DNA of 64,000 bases, from positions 310,001-374,000 of the forward strand of contig CAWJLE010000001.1 of the NCBI GenBank assembly GCA_963843645.1, given 5' to 3'. Shown piece by piece: positions 29,764 to 38,932 of the stretch. Position 1 is the stretch's first letter, and every line of letters begins with the position of its first letter. This DNA comes from CAWJLE01 sp963843645. GTDB lineage: Bacteria > Chloroflexota > Anaerolineae > DAOTYC01. Position numbers and translations under genes: made by a program. Under the pieces are notes generated by a model. That model was not told the origin of the DNA. It saw nothing but the letters and a program-made list of their open reading frames with translations, and made no database searches.

Positions 29764-31858
29764 GTTTAGACTTCCGAAGTCTCAAGACTTCGGAAGTCCG
29801 TGCGCCTCCGAAAGTCTGCGTGGCGCTGACCAGGGCCAGGAGCTTGTCGCGCCAGGCCAGGCCGGCCGTCCACTGATCGCCCGGGCACTGCGTGGCCACG
29901 AAGTCCCGGTGCCCCTTGATGCTTTCCAGGGGCAGGCCCAGAAGCTGAACCAGGTAGCTCAGCAGCGCGGCCCCGGCGCTCAGCTGCCCTATGGTCGGGC
30001 CCGCGCCCATGAAGTTCCCGGCGAACGCGATGCCGATCGACGAGGCATTGGCCTTCTGGGCGTGATACGAGATGGTCTGCAGGCTGTTCGTCTGGTCGAT
30101 CGTGCCGTCGGCCATGATCATGAAATGGTAGCCGATGCCGGGCCAGCCCCGTTCCTTCACGTGGTAGCGAGCGATGGCCGCCGGGCCCACCGTGGCGGGC
30201 ACGGCGGTGTGGTGCACGATCAGGGTCTTGATGTCGGTCAGGGGCCGCGTGGCGTAGACCTTGGCCTCACTGTGAGGCAGCGTCCGGACCAGGTCCAAAA
30301 TCTCGGGCCGGGGGACCAGGTCGGGCCAGACTCGGCCCAGGGCGCCGCGCAGCAGATCCGTTTCCTCCGCCAGCGCGGAAACGCGAGACTCCAGTGCGAC
30401 GATCCGATCGCGCGCGGCCCAGGCCTCAGCGCCGATCGCCCTCAACTGCACCCCTTTCGCGCCCTGCTCCAGGGCAGCCCGCTCGAAATACTGAGTGAGC
30501 ACACCTCCGTCGGTAAACGCGTCGGCAATCGGCAGCCCAAAGAGCTCCTGGCCGTGCTCGCGGTAGTAGGAAAGAAACGGCTCTTTGATGGTCGACTCGG
30601 TCTCGGCGAAGTACAGCTCGTCGCTGACCGTCGCCGGGCTGACGACGATCCGTGCGTCGTACGTCGGCGACCCTTTCGCCGCGAACCAGCCGGCATCCCC
30701 CTCCACGACGTCCCAACGCAGAATGTAGTCGCCGGCAGCGGGCGGGGCGGCAAGCTGTGCCTGTGACAGCGTGACGGTCATGCCCGGCGTGATGTCCGCC
30801 GGCAGCGGCGTCCGCACGTCTTCCGCACCGGCGACGACCTGCCCGTCGAGCGTGAACCAGTGATAGCCCAGGGAAGCCGTGCAGGCCGGCCAGGTCTTCG
30901 TGCCGGCGTTCGCCAGCTTGACGGTGACGGGCACGCGCTGCCCGGCTTGCAGCCCGTCGGGCGGCTTGAAGTCGAGCCACTCGACGCGATACGGTGGCTT
31001 CTCCTCGGCGGGCCGGGGCAAGACGAGGGCGGGACGCTGCATTCCCCCGACCTGGCGGACGACCGGCAGCAACTCGCCGTTCTCCTTGCGCCAGACGAAG
31101 GGCGCCCACTGCGGATCGGATGAGGACGCGATGAAAGCGCTCGCGGAGCCCAGGTACGGGAACTTGAACAGCTCGGTGTAATAGGCCACGTACTGGGCCG
31201 CCAGGACGTCCGACGAAAGGTCGCGCGTGGCATTGCCGAATTCCGTGATCTCGATGACCTTGTCGGGAAACTTCTCGTGATACACCTTGAACCGCAAGCC
31301 CCAGTCATCCGCGAACATGTTGTCGGCCTGCCAATAACAGTGACAGCCCAGCCAATCGGAGGCGGTGACGGCCTCCTCGCACAGATCCAGCCACTCCAGG
31401 TCGCGGTGCGGCCAGTTGGGGGCGAGACCGGGGAATCCAAATTGAGCCCAGGGGCAGGCCGCCCTGAGGAGACGCAGGACCTCCAAGTACCACTCCGTGA
31501 ACGAACGGGCGTCGTCGTCCGTGCTGCCCCAGCCTTCGTAGCGCTGGTCGTGGTTGGGTTCGTTGTGAATCTCGAACTTCACGGCAAAGGGCCGAAGCTC
31601 GTTGAGGCGCGGAATCGCGGTCGTCGCGAAAGCTTCGGCGCTGGGGTGTCCCTCGCCGATGCGGATATCGTGCAGCCGCACGATGAACTCCAGAAGCGGG
31701 TTCTCCCGACGCAGGCGATCGAAGACCTCGGTCTTGGTAAAGCTGAGGGTCTTCAGGGTTTCAATGCGAGCTTCGCGAACGAGCTGATAGTCACCGTCGG
31801 TGAAATCGAAGTCGTTGCGGGCATGGACGCCCACTCGCGCTGTCCTGGTGTCGGGCAT
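29684..31858 (-). CDS. Glycosidase-like domain fused to N-acetylmuramoyl-L-alanine amidase
   Basis: A 724-residue protein; the ATG at 31858 has AGGAGG 7 bases upstream. Residues about 5-270 resemble a TIM-barrel glycosidase: KFEIHNEPNHDQRYEGWG (acid/base Glu after Asn) and VIEITEFGNA (candidate nucleophile Glu). Residues about 320-430 look like a beta-sandwich (VPVTVKLANAGTKTWPACTA). A coiled stretch precedes a PGRP/amidase_2 domain (about 560-700) with LIVHHTAVPATVG, YHFMIMADGTIDQT and KGHRDFVATQCPGD, which hold the zinc His, His and Cys ligands. No signal peptide is evident. It may degrade peptidoglycan or a glycan-peptide polymer. The last 30 codons cross a repeat and overlap scpA. Confidence 0.82.
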   Translation of the reverse strand: MPDTRTARVGVHARNDFDFTDGDYQLVREARIETLKTLSFTKTEVFDRLRRENPLLEFIVRLHDIRIGEGHPSAEAFATTAIPRLNELRPFAVKFEIHNEPNHDQRYEGWGSTDDDARSFTEWYLEVLRLLRAACPWAQFGFPGLAPNWPHRDLEWLDLCEEAVTASDWLGCHCYWQADNMFADDWGLRFKVYHEKFPDKVIEITEFGNATRDLSSDVLAAQYVAYYTELFKFPYLGSASAFIASSSDPQWAPFVWRKENGELLPVVRQVGGMQRPALVLPRPAEEKPPYRVEWLDFKPPDGLQAGQRVPVTVKLANAGTKTWPACTASLGYHWFTLDGQVVAGAEDVRTPLPADITPGMTVTLSQAQLAAPPAAGDYILRWDVVEGDAGWFAAKGSPTYDARIVVSPATVSDELYFAETESTIKEPFLSYYREHGQELFGLPIADAFTDGGVLTQYFERAALEQGAKGVQLRAIGAEAWAARDRIVALESRVSALAEETDLLRGALGRVWPDLVPRPEILDLVRTLPHSEAKVYATRPLTDIKTLIVHHTAVPATVGPAAIARYHVKERGWPGIGYHFMIMADGTIDQTNSLQTISYHAQKANASSIGIAFAGNFMGAGPTIGQLSAGAALLSYLVQLLGLPLESIKGHRDFVATQCPGDQWTAGLAWRDKLLALVSATQTFGGARTSEVLRLRKSKHGPPESFVRSEAALLRGTARPPPAPH
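29769..29798. repeat. TTCCGAA hairpin at the amidase/scpA junction
   Basis: Arms GACTTCCGAAGTCT (29769-29782) and complement (29785-29798), loop of two. It lies inside the 3' end of the amidase reading frame, where it encodes TSEVLRLRKS, and directly before the scpA start. Confidence 0.85.
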
Positions 31859-31905
31859 GATCGCGCCTCCTTGTGCCGGCTCGTTCGGAAGAGCTCGTGC
31901 GTACA

Positions 31906-31934
31906 AGTATCGCATAGTATGTACTGAGTGTCAA
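31906..31934 (-). promoter_or_regulatory. Sigma-70 promoter of the amidase-scpA operon
   Basis: On the minus strand TTGACA (31934-31929), a 17-base spacer and GATACT (31911-31906). Transcription should start near 31899, about 40 bases before the ATG at 31858. Confidence 0.75.
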
Positions 31935-31986
31935 ACGACATCGTTGGATTAATTACATTCAATTACCTATCGACGAGCGCACGATC

Positions 31987-32040
31987 TTAGCCAAACCTCA
32001 ATGTTACCTTAATTACTTCTTAACACCTCCATGGTATGCT
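31987..32040 (+). promoter_or_regulatory. Operator of four 11-bp direct repeats with -10 box
   Basis: Consecutive 11-mers start at 31987 (TTAGCC), 31998 (TCAATG), 32009 (TTAATT) and 32020 (TTAACA); the -10 box TATGCT is at 32035-32040, 15 bases after the last repeat start. There is no good -35 box. The layout matches PhoB/PhoP-type operators and recurs at 42315 and 45324. Confidence 0.65.
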
Positions 32041-32178
32041 GTTGCTCAGAAACTCAGGACGCACCCCAAACTCAGCATCCTTAAGGAGGTATCGAATGCG
32101 CTGATGGGCGGCCACAGGGCCTTGCCATAGCCACACATCGACGATCCAATCAGATCAGACAACGGAGGTTTCGATTTC

Positions 32179-33345
32179 ATGGCGCGATTTGGACGAATCT
32201 TCATATTGGTGATGTTCATGACGTTGCTGGCGGGCGCCGCCACCGTGTACGCGGACCAGGGCACGTCTCTCCCCGGCCCGGACTCGGCGGGCCAGCCGAG
32301 CCAACCGCCTGGACCGCCGCCCGGGAATGGGCTGACGGGCGAAGTGACGGAGAAGACCGCGGATAGTCTCACGCTCCGCACCTCGGCAGGCAACACGGTG
32401 GTCGTCAACGTGGACCAGGACACCGGAATCCGCCTGTCCTTAGGGCGCAGTGAAGGCGTCTGGAGTGACGTCGAGGTCGGCGCGCAGGTACGCGTCGACG
32501 GCAGAAGCGACCGGGACGGCGTGATGACCGCCTGGGACATCTGGGTCGTCTCGGACGGCAAGGCCGAAGCGGACGAGGCAGCCCCCGCCCACGGAGCTCT
32601 CGCCTCGTCCAAGGATCGCAGCGGCGATACCACGACCATCGTCATCGGCGACGACACGAAGGTCACGGTGGATGGGAAACCCGGCAGCGCGTCGGACGTC
32701 AAGAGCCACAAATTCGTCCTGGCCTTTGGCGAAACACAGTCGGACGGCTCGGTGGCGGCCAGCTGGGCGGTCGTCAGCGACCGGCGAGAAGGAGTGGTGT
32801 CGCCGCCCCCACCCGGAGGCAACCGCAGCGGGCCCCAGGCGCCCAGCGGACGGCAGGATATGGACAGAGACGACGGGTCCCAGGCACCCAGCGGACGGCA
32901 GGATATGGGCGAGGACGACGGGTCCCAGGCGCCCAGCGGACGGCAGGATCTTGGCAGCGAGAAGCGACCGCGGCCGCCCTTCGATCAGCCGCGCATGGAC
33001 AGAGGACCCCGGCCGCCGTTCGGGCCCGAAGGCATGGACAGAGGACCTCGGCCGCCGTTCGGCCCGCCCCGCATGGGCGACGACTGGGCGCCTCAGCCGC
33101 CGTTCGGTCCGCAGGGCATGGGTGACAACCGCGGACCGCGGCCGCCGTTTGGTCCGCAGGGCATGGGCGACGACCGGGCACCTCAGCCGCCGTTCGGTCC
33201 GCAGGGCATGGGCGACGACCGGGGACCGCGGCCGCCGTTCGGTTCGCAGAGCACGCGCGATGACGGTGGGGCGACCCGCGGGAACAGCGCCCCGGATCGC
33301 GGCAGCAGCGGGCATGGGGACCGCTCCCCCGAACCCGGACGCTGA
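32179..33345 (+). CDS. Secreted DUF5666-like protein with Pro-rich tandem repeats
   Basis: A 388-residue protein. A signal peptide is clear (FILVMFMTLLAGAATVYADQ, cleavage about residue 26). Residues about 50-205 contain two DUF5666-like beta modules (GEVTEKTADSLTLRTSAGNT and DRSGDTTTIVIGDDTKVTVD). From residue 215 the protein is low complexity: three APSGRQD(M/L) units, then seven units of about 16 residues built on RPPFGPxGM with Asp/Arg. The repeats are encoded by near-identical DNA (32860-33240). RBS ggagg is 11 bases before ATG 32179. It may be an exported matrix or wall-associated protein. It lies before the response-regulator genes and has the 11-bp repeat operator, so regulation by those regulators is plausible. 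Confidence 0.75.
   Translation: MARFGRIFILVMFMTLLAGAATVYADQGTSLPGPDSAGQPSQPPGPPPGNGLTGEVTEKTADSLTLRTSAGNTVVVNVDQDTGIRLSLGRSEGVWSDVEVGAQVRVDGRSDRDGVMTAWDIWVVSDGKAEADEAAPAHGALASSKDRSGDTTTIVIGDDTKVTVDGKPGSASDVKSHKFVLAFGETQSDGSVAASWAVVSDRREGVVSPPPPGGNRSGPQAPSGRQDMDRDDGSQAPSGRQDMGEDDGSQAPSGRQDLGSEKRPRPPFDQPRMDRGPRPPFGPEGMDRGPRPPFGPPRMGDDWAPQPPFGPQGMGDNRGPRPPFGPQGMGDDRAPQPPFGPQGMGDDRGPRPPFGSQSTRDDGGATRGNSAPDRGSSGHGDRSPEPGR
32845..33252 (+). repeat. Coding tandem repeats
   Basis: Three roughly 54-base units (CAGGCxCCCAGCGGACGGCA) are followed by about seven units of 45-51 bases containing GGxCCGCGGCCGCCGTTCGG. They encode the Pro/Gly/Asp-rich tail of the DUF5666-like protein. Copy number may vary between strains. 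Confidence 0.8.
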
Positions 33346-33511
33346 GAGGGCTGTAACGTGAAGGACCGGAGGGCCTGGTCCGCGGCCCTCCGGGTTCCAT
33401 CGAAACGATTGGAGTGCAGCCACGCCAGGACCACCGCGGCAGCTGCACTCCGGAAACACACAGGCGGCGTCAGGCGCCGCGGACCCGACACGTTCGGCGG
33501 AGGAGCAGAAA

Positions 33512-34279
33512 ATGGAGCACACAGCAATGAACGTGATGGAGGACACGGCGAGGGAGCCGGCGGAGCGAATTCTGGTGGTGGACGACGACCATGAGAGCGT
33601 TCGACTGCTGCGCGCGTACCTGGAGCGGGCCGGGTACCAGGTGCTCAGCGCCGGAGACGGTGAGACGGCGCTCAGCATCCTGCGGCACGATCATCCCGAC
33701 CTGGCCGTCCTGGACCTGATGCTGCCGCATCGGGACGGCTGGAGCGTCATCAAGGTCGCGCGCGAAGAATTCGCCCTGGCCCAGACCCCGATCATCATCC
33801 TGACCGGACGGGGCGAAGACAGCGATCGCATCCTGGGCCTGGAACTGCGCGCCGACGACTACGTGACCAAGCCGTATAATCCACGTGAGGTCGTGCTGCG
33901 CGTGCGCTCTATCCTGCGCCGCAGCCGGGGCCAACGGAAGCCACGCCTGCATCACGTGCTGCAGGTGGGCCGGCTGCTGATGGACGTGGACCGGCACGAG
34001 GTGCTGGCAGGCCAGCACCCGGTGGACCTGACGCTCACAGAATTCCGGCTGTTGCGGACGCTCATGGAATGGCCCGACCACGTGTTCACGCGCAGTGAGT
34101 TGATCGAACAGGGACTGGGTTATACCTACGGCGGCTCGGACCGCACGCTGGACAGCCACATCAAGAATCTGCGCAAGAAGATCGAGCCCAACCCGGGCCA
34201 GCCCACCTACATCGAGACCATGTACGGCGTCGGCTACCGCATCATCGAGCCGCCTCGCAACGATGTTGGCCGGACGTGA
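33512..34279 (+). CDS. PhoB/OmpR-type response regulator
   Basis: A 255-residue regulator. The receiver domain begins after a 16-residue extension: ILVVDDDHESVRLL, phospho-acceptor in LAVLDLMLPHRDGW (Asp near 68), switch Thr in IIILTGRGED and Lys in DDYVTKPYNP. The C-terminal winged helix (about 155-245) has LTEFRLLRTLMEWPDHVFTR and TLDSHIKNLRKKIEPNP, ending in GYRI. It binds direct-repeat DNA as a dimer in this family. RBS ggaggag precedes ATG 33512. It is followed by a second regulator with its own promoter and a kinase. Confidence 0.92.
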   Translation: MEHTAMNVMEDTAREPAERILVVDDDHESVRLLRAYLERAGYQVLSAGDGETALSILRHDHPDLAVLDLMLPHRDGWSVIKVAREEFALAQTPIIILTGRGEDSDRILGLELRADDYVTKPYNPREVVLRVRSILRRSRGQRKPRLHHVLQVGRLLMDVDRHEVLAGQHPVDLTLTEFRLLRTLMEWPDHVFTRSELIEQGLGYTYGGSDRTLDSHIKNLRKKIEPNPGQPTYIETMYGVGYRIIEPPRNDVGRT

Positions 34280-34298
34280 GTGACCGGCTCGTGCCAAA

Positions 34299-34327
34299 TT
34301 GCACGCCCGGTCTCCAGGCGGTACAAT
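34299..34327 (+). promoter_or_regulatory. Sigma-70 promoter of the second regulator
   Basis: TTGCAC (34299-34304), 17-base spacer, TACAAT (34322-34327). Expected start near 34334, giving a leader of roughly 47 bases to GTG 34381. Confidence 0.7.
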
Positions 34328-34380
34328 GTTCGCAAGCTGACCCACGAGAATATCGGTAACGTCGACGATGGGAGCGCCAC

Positions 34381-35085
<705 letters not shown>

Positions 35086-35088
35086 TCG

Positions 35089-36582
35089 ATGCGCTCGCTG
35101 GTGGTCAAGCTGACCCTCGCCTTTCTGGTGGTGAGCCTGACCAGCATCGCGCTCGTCGCCGCGCTTACCCGGCACGCGACGGTGGCGGAATTCGACCAGT
35201 ACGTGCTGCAGCGGGCGAAGAGCAGCTTCGTATCCTCCGCGGCGGAGTACTTCGAGACGCACGAATCGTGGGAAGGCGTCGACGCTTACTTTCATCAGCG
35301 ACGGCGCCCGCAGGACATAGACCTGGGTCCCGCACGACCGGAGCCTGCCGACGGCAATCCGTCGGCAGCGGGGGAGCCTGACGCGGGCTCGACGATGCCG
35401 GGAGCGGCCGGGCCACGGCCCGCCGACGGCAATTCACCAGGGATGCCTCCGTTCCCGCCGGCAGTGCCCGGACCGCCGCCTCCGCGCCAGTATTTCGTGC
35501 TGGCCGATCAGGACGGCGGCGTGGTCATCTCCGGGGGACCGTATCACGCCGGAGATCGCCTGTCTGAGGCCGACTTCGCGAAAGCGACGGCGGTCGAGGT
35601 CGACGGCCAGGCGGTGGGCAAGGTCCTGGCCGCCGGCACGCCGCTGGACTACGACCCCAACGAACAGCGATACCTGGCCCGCACGAATCAGGCGTTGCTC
35701 GGCGCCGCGGTGGGCGCCACAGCGATCGCCCTGATCCTGGGCTTGTTCCTGGCCCGGACCCTCATCGGCCCGCTGCGGGAGCTGACCACCGCCATCCACG
35801 CCATGGACAAGGGCCGCCTCAAGCAGCGCGTGCACGTGCGTTCCCGCGACGAGCTGGGCGAACTGGCCGCTGCGTTCAACCAGATGAGCGCCGACCTGGC
35901 GCGCGCCAACGAGTCGCGCCGGCAGATGACCGCCGACATCGCCCACGACTTGCGCACTCCGCTCACGGTGATCAGCGGATACATCGAATCGCTGCGCGAC
36001 GGCGTGCTGAAGCCGAGTCCCGCCCATTTCGATGCGATGCAGACCGAGGCACAGCATCTGCTGCGACTGGTGGAAGATCTGCGGACGCTGTCTCTGGCCG
36101 ACACCGGCGAGCTGACCCTGAACCGGCAGCCCGTTTCCCCGCGGGCGCTGCTGGAGCGACTCGCCGGCTCCTATCGCCATCGCGCCGAACAGCAGGGCAT
36201 CGACCTGCGGGTTCAGGCCGATCCCGGTCTGCCGGAAATCAGCGTCGACCCGGAACGAATGGTGCAGGTGCTGGGCAACCTGATCAGCAACGCGTTGCGC
36301 TACACGCCCGCGGGCGGACGGGTCGTCCTGTCGGCCCGCGGGCAGGCCGGCGCGCTGCAGTTGTCGGTCGCGGACACCGGGAAGGGCATCGACGCGGACG
36401 CTATGCCGCACATTTTCAACCGGTTCTATCGCGGCGATACGTCTCGCCAGCAGGACAATGGGGAATCGGGGCTGGGCCTGGCCATCGCGAAATCGCTGGT
36501 CGAGCTGCACGGTGGGCAGATCACCGTGGACAGCGCGCCCGGCCGTGGATCGACGTTCCACATCGCGCTGCCGGCCGGGTGA
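35089..36582 (+). CDS. Sensor histidine kinase (BaeS-like)
   Basis: A 497-residue membrane kinase. TM1 spans residues about 5-27 and TM2 about 202-225, enclosing a 175-residue extracytoplasmic sensor with a Pro/Ala/Gly-rich insert (about 80-135). HAMP follows (RTLIGPLRELTTAIHAMDKG). The phosphorylated His is in DIAHDLRTPLTVI (near 285). The N box is NLISNALRYTP, G1 is VADTGKGID and G2 is GESGLGLAIAKSL. All catalytic elements are intact. It presumably phosphorylates the regulator at 34381 in response to an envelope signal. The Pro-rich insert resembles the tail of the exported DUF5666 protein in composition only. Confidence 0.93.
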   Translation: MRSLVVKLTLAFLVVSLTSIALVAALTRHATVAEFDQYVLQRAKSSFVSSAAEYFETHESWEGVDAYFHQRRRPQDIDLGPARPEPADGNPSAAGEPDAGSTMPGAAGPRPADGNSPGMPPFPPAVPGPPPPRQYFVLADQDGGVVISGGPYHAGDRLSEADFAKATAVEVDGQAVGKVLAAGTPLDYDPNEQRYLARTNQALLGAAVGATAIALILGLFLARTLIGPLRELTTAIHAMDKGRLKQRVHVRSRDELGELAAAFNQMSADLARANESRRQMTADIAHDLRTPLTVISGYIESLRDGVLKPSPAHFDAMQTEAQHLLRLVEDLRTLSLADTGELTLNRQPVSPRALLERLAGSYRHRAEQQGIDLRVQADPGLPEISVDPERMVQVLGNLISNALRYTPAGGRVVLSARGQAGALQLSVADTGKGIDADAMPHIFNRFYRGDTSRQQDNGESGLGLAIAKSLVELHGGQITVDSAPGRGSTFHIALPAG

Positions 36583-36585
36583 TTG

Positions 36586-36618
36586 AGACTTCCGAAGTTT
36601 TGGAAACTTCGGAAGTCT
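36586..36618. repeat. TTCCGAA hairpin
   Basis: Arms AGACTTCCGAAGTTT (36586-36600) and complement (36604-36618) with a 3-base loop, four bases after the kinase stop. It may act as terminator or mRNA stabiliser; no T run follows on the plus strand. Confidence 0.85.
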
Positions 36619-36695
36619 GGGCCGCCCCGGTTGAGTTGGCGATCTGGCGGACAGCACCGCGGTTGTCTTGTGGGGAGCGGCGCCTTTGAGGTTCA

Positions 36696-36726
36696 GACTT
36701 CCGAAGTTCCCAAAACTTCGGAAGTC
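36696..36726. repeat. TTCCGAA hairpin
   Basis: Arms GACTTCCGAAGTT (36696-36708) and complement (36714-36726), loop of five. It is the second copy in the 179-base gap between the kinase and the ferredoxin-like gene. Confidence 0.85.
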
Positions 36727-36761
36727 GCGGCTCCAGCGAAACACTGGACGGAGGAGAACAT

Positions 36762-37694
36762 ATGCCACGCCTTCTGCATCGCTCGACGCGGGAGTTCTTC
36801 GCGGAGGGGCGGCGCACTGCCGGGTACTCGCTGCTGCATTGGGCGCACGGATACATCTACGTGCGCTGGCTGTACACGTACGTCGCGCTGGCGCTCGGGA
36901 CCCACCCGCTGGCACGTCTCGCCGCGCCGCTCGTGCAGTGGCTCCAGCGGTGCGGACAGCGCGAAGGGCGCGGGACCGCCTTCGCCAGGGCTTTCGCCGA
37001 TTCGTACCACGGCAAGGTGATTTCGCTGGACGCGGCGCGACAGCTCGTCTCGGTGAAAGAGGACATCCGCCTGACCGACCTCGAGCAGGTCGTCCCCTTC
37101 GCCCAGGCGCGCGACATCGTGCTCCATCACCCCGACCATCTCGCGGTCATGGAATGCGCCTGCCGGTCAGCGCGCGAGAACCCATGCCTGCCGCTCGACG
37201 TCTGCCTGATCGTCGGCGAGCCCTTCGCCGGCTTCGTCGTGGACCACCACCCGCACCGCGCCCGCCGCATCACTGAAGCGGAAGCCGTGGACATTCTGAC
37301 GGCCGAACACGAACGCGGCCACGTCCACCACGCCTTTTTCAAAGACGCTATGCTGGGCCGCTTCTACGCCATATGCAATTGCTGCTCGTGCTGCTGTGGG
37401 GCGATCTACGCGCACCGATTGGGAGTGCCGATGCTGGCGTCGTCGGGGTACGTGGCCCAGGTGGACGCCGGGCGCTGCGCCGGCTGCGGGACGTGCGTCA
37501 CGGCCTGCCCGTTCGGCGCGCTGGCGCTGACCGACGGCGCCGCGGCGGTTCAGGCGGAGGCCTGCCTGGGCTGTGGGGTGTGCACGGAGCGCTGCCGGTT
37601 GGGGGCAGTGTCGCTGCGGCGCGACTTGAGCCGCGGCACGCCGCTCGAGCTGCAGGCTCTGCGCGACCGAGAATCGAAGGTCACGTTAAGCTGA
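36762..37694 (+). CDS. 4Fe-4S ferredoxin-like protein with extra cysteine clusters
   Basis: A 310-residue iron-sulfur protein with an RBS (ggagga) before ATG 36762. The C-terminus has two consecutive 4Fe-4S motifs, CAGCGTCVTACPFG and CLGCGVCTERCRLG (about 244-295). Upstream are MECACRSARENPC (about 130-142) and the very cysteine-rich CNCCSCCCGAIYAH (about 205-218), which resemble the N-terminal metal site of uncharacterised 4Fe-4S proteins of anaerobes. The first 50 residues include a hydrophobic amphipathic segment (YVRWLYTYVALALG). It probably carries electrons or binds a metal cofactor; no partner enzyme is adjacent. I do not recognise a named function. Confidence 0.78.
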   Translation: MPRLLHRSTREFFAEGRRTAGYSLLHWAHGYIYVRWLYTYVALALGTHPLARLAAPLVQWLQRCGQREGRGTAFARAFADSYHGKVISLDAARQLVSVKEDIRLTDLEQVVPFAQARDIVLHHPDHLAVMECACRSARENPCLPLDVCLIVGEPFAGFVVDHHPHRARRITEAEAVDILTAEHERGHVHHAFFKDAMLGRFYAICNCCSCCCGAIYAHRLGVPMLASSGYVAQVDAGRCAGCGTCVTACPFGALALTDGAAAVQAEACLGCGVCTERCRLGAVSLRRDLSRGTPLELQALRDRESKVTLS

Positions 37695-37875
37695 CCCTCG
37701 CGAGCATATCTCGACAACCATGGGCTGCATCCACGATGTCGCGCCCCTTGCTTTTGGCCCCGTTGGCATTCATCGTTTGAACAGGCATGGCTTCTCTCGG
37801 TGTGTTGTACGATTCTGGCGACAATCTGCCATATATCGCGAGCAACGTCAAGAAGCCAGCCGGCTCAGGCCTGCT

Positions 37876-38872
37876 TCACGCCAGGTCGATGGGCGCACTG
37901 AGGACCGCCACCAGCAGGCGGACGTCGGCCTCCAGGTCGTTCTTATCCACCATCTCCGAGGGCGAGTGCAGGTACCGGCAAGGAATCGACACCGCGCCGG
38001 TCGGCACGCCGGCCTTCGTCGTCTGCATGGCCATCGCATCGGTCGTGCCGTCGGTCCAGAATTTCCAGCTGGTATGGGATCCTCTCGGCCTCCGCGGTTC
38101 GGATCAACAGCTCCTTAACTCGGGGGTGGGTCAACATGCCCGAGTCCTTAACCTTGATCGCGGCGCCGGCGCCCAGAGAGACGGCCATCGTAGCCGCCTC
38201 GGGCGTGTCGCCCGTACCGGTCACGTCGATCGCCAGCGCCAGGTCCGGGTCGACGCCGAAAGCGGACGTCCGCGCCCCGCGCAGACCCAACTCCTCTTGA
38301 ACGGTGAAGACGGCGTAGACTTCGTGTGGCGAGTCCTGCAGCCGTCTCAGCGTTTCGATCAGCACGGCGCAGCCCGAGCGGTTGTCCATCGACTTGGCGA
38401 TGTATCGATCGCCCGCCTCGGCAAAAGGCCGCGTGAAGCCCGCCGTGTCGCCGATCTTGACCGGAGCGTTCGCTTTCGACGTGGCGCCGACGTCGATGAA
38501 GAACTTGTCCAGATCCGGGACGTTCTTGTTGGATTCCAGTTTCTCGAGTCCAAGCGCGCCAGTGACGCCGTTGGCGAAGACGACGCGTCCGCCGTTCAGG
38601 TTGAGGGGAAAGACGCCGCCCAACGGCTGAAACCGCAGGAAGCCCTTCTCGTCGATGTGGCTCACGATCACGCCGATCTCGTCCATGTGCGCCGCCAGCA
38701 TGACGTTCAGCCCCTGTCCGTCGCCGTGCTTTACGGCGATCAGGTTGCCGAGCGCATCGGTTCGCACCTCGTCGACCGCGCCGGCCAATTCCTGGCGGAT
38801 CGTGTCGCGGATGGCTCCTTCAGATCCGGATGGCCCGTAGGTCTCCGTTAGTTTTCGCAATAGCTCCTTCAA
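37876..38872 (-). CDS. M42 family metallopeptidase, frameshifted near the C-terminus
   Basis: Third in reading order of three neighbouring M42 genes. Probable start TTG 38872 with aggaagg upstream. Metal and catalytic residues are visible: AAHMDEIGVIV, SMDNRSGCAVL, VQEELGLRGA and LAIDVTGTGD. Near 38055 the frame slips after RIPYQLEIL; the other frame supplies the expected C-terminus with SIPCRYLHSPSEMVD, containing the last His ligand, to TGA at 37876. The family are dinuclear-metal aminopeptidases (TET-like) or endoglucanase-annotated homologues that trim peptides in the cytoplasm. Confidence 0.82.
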
Positions 38873-38932
38873 TGGCCTTCCTCCCTGCGGGTTTCAATTG
38901 ACTCCGGCGCGCCTGCCCTGGCTCCGGACGTT

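Larger units (their letters stand above)
31859..32178. other. Divergent intergenic region with two promoters
   Basis: 320 bases between the divergent amidase and DUF5666 genes. It holds a sigma-70 promoter for the minus strand and a four-repeat operator plus -10 box for the plus strand. The leader of the plus-strand gene (32048-32178) has no recognised RNA element. Base composition is AT-richer than the surroundings. Confidence 0.7.

Noticed and set aside
32845..33252. CRISPR-like spaced repeats
   Set aside because: The repeats are in frame, contiguous and encode a regular Pro-rich protein tail; there are no unique spacers or cas genes.
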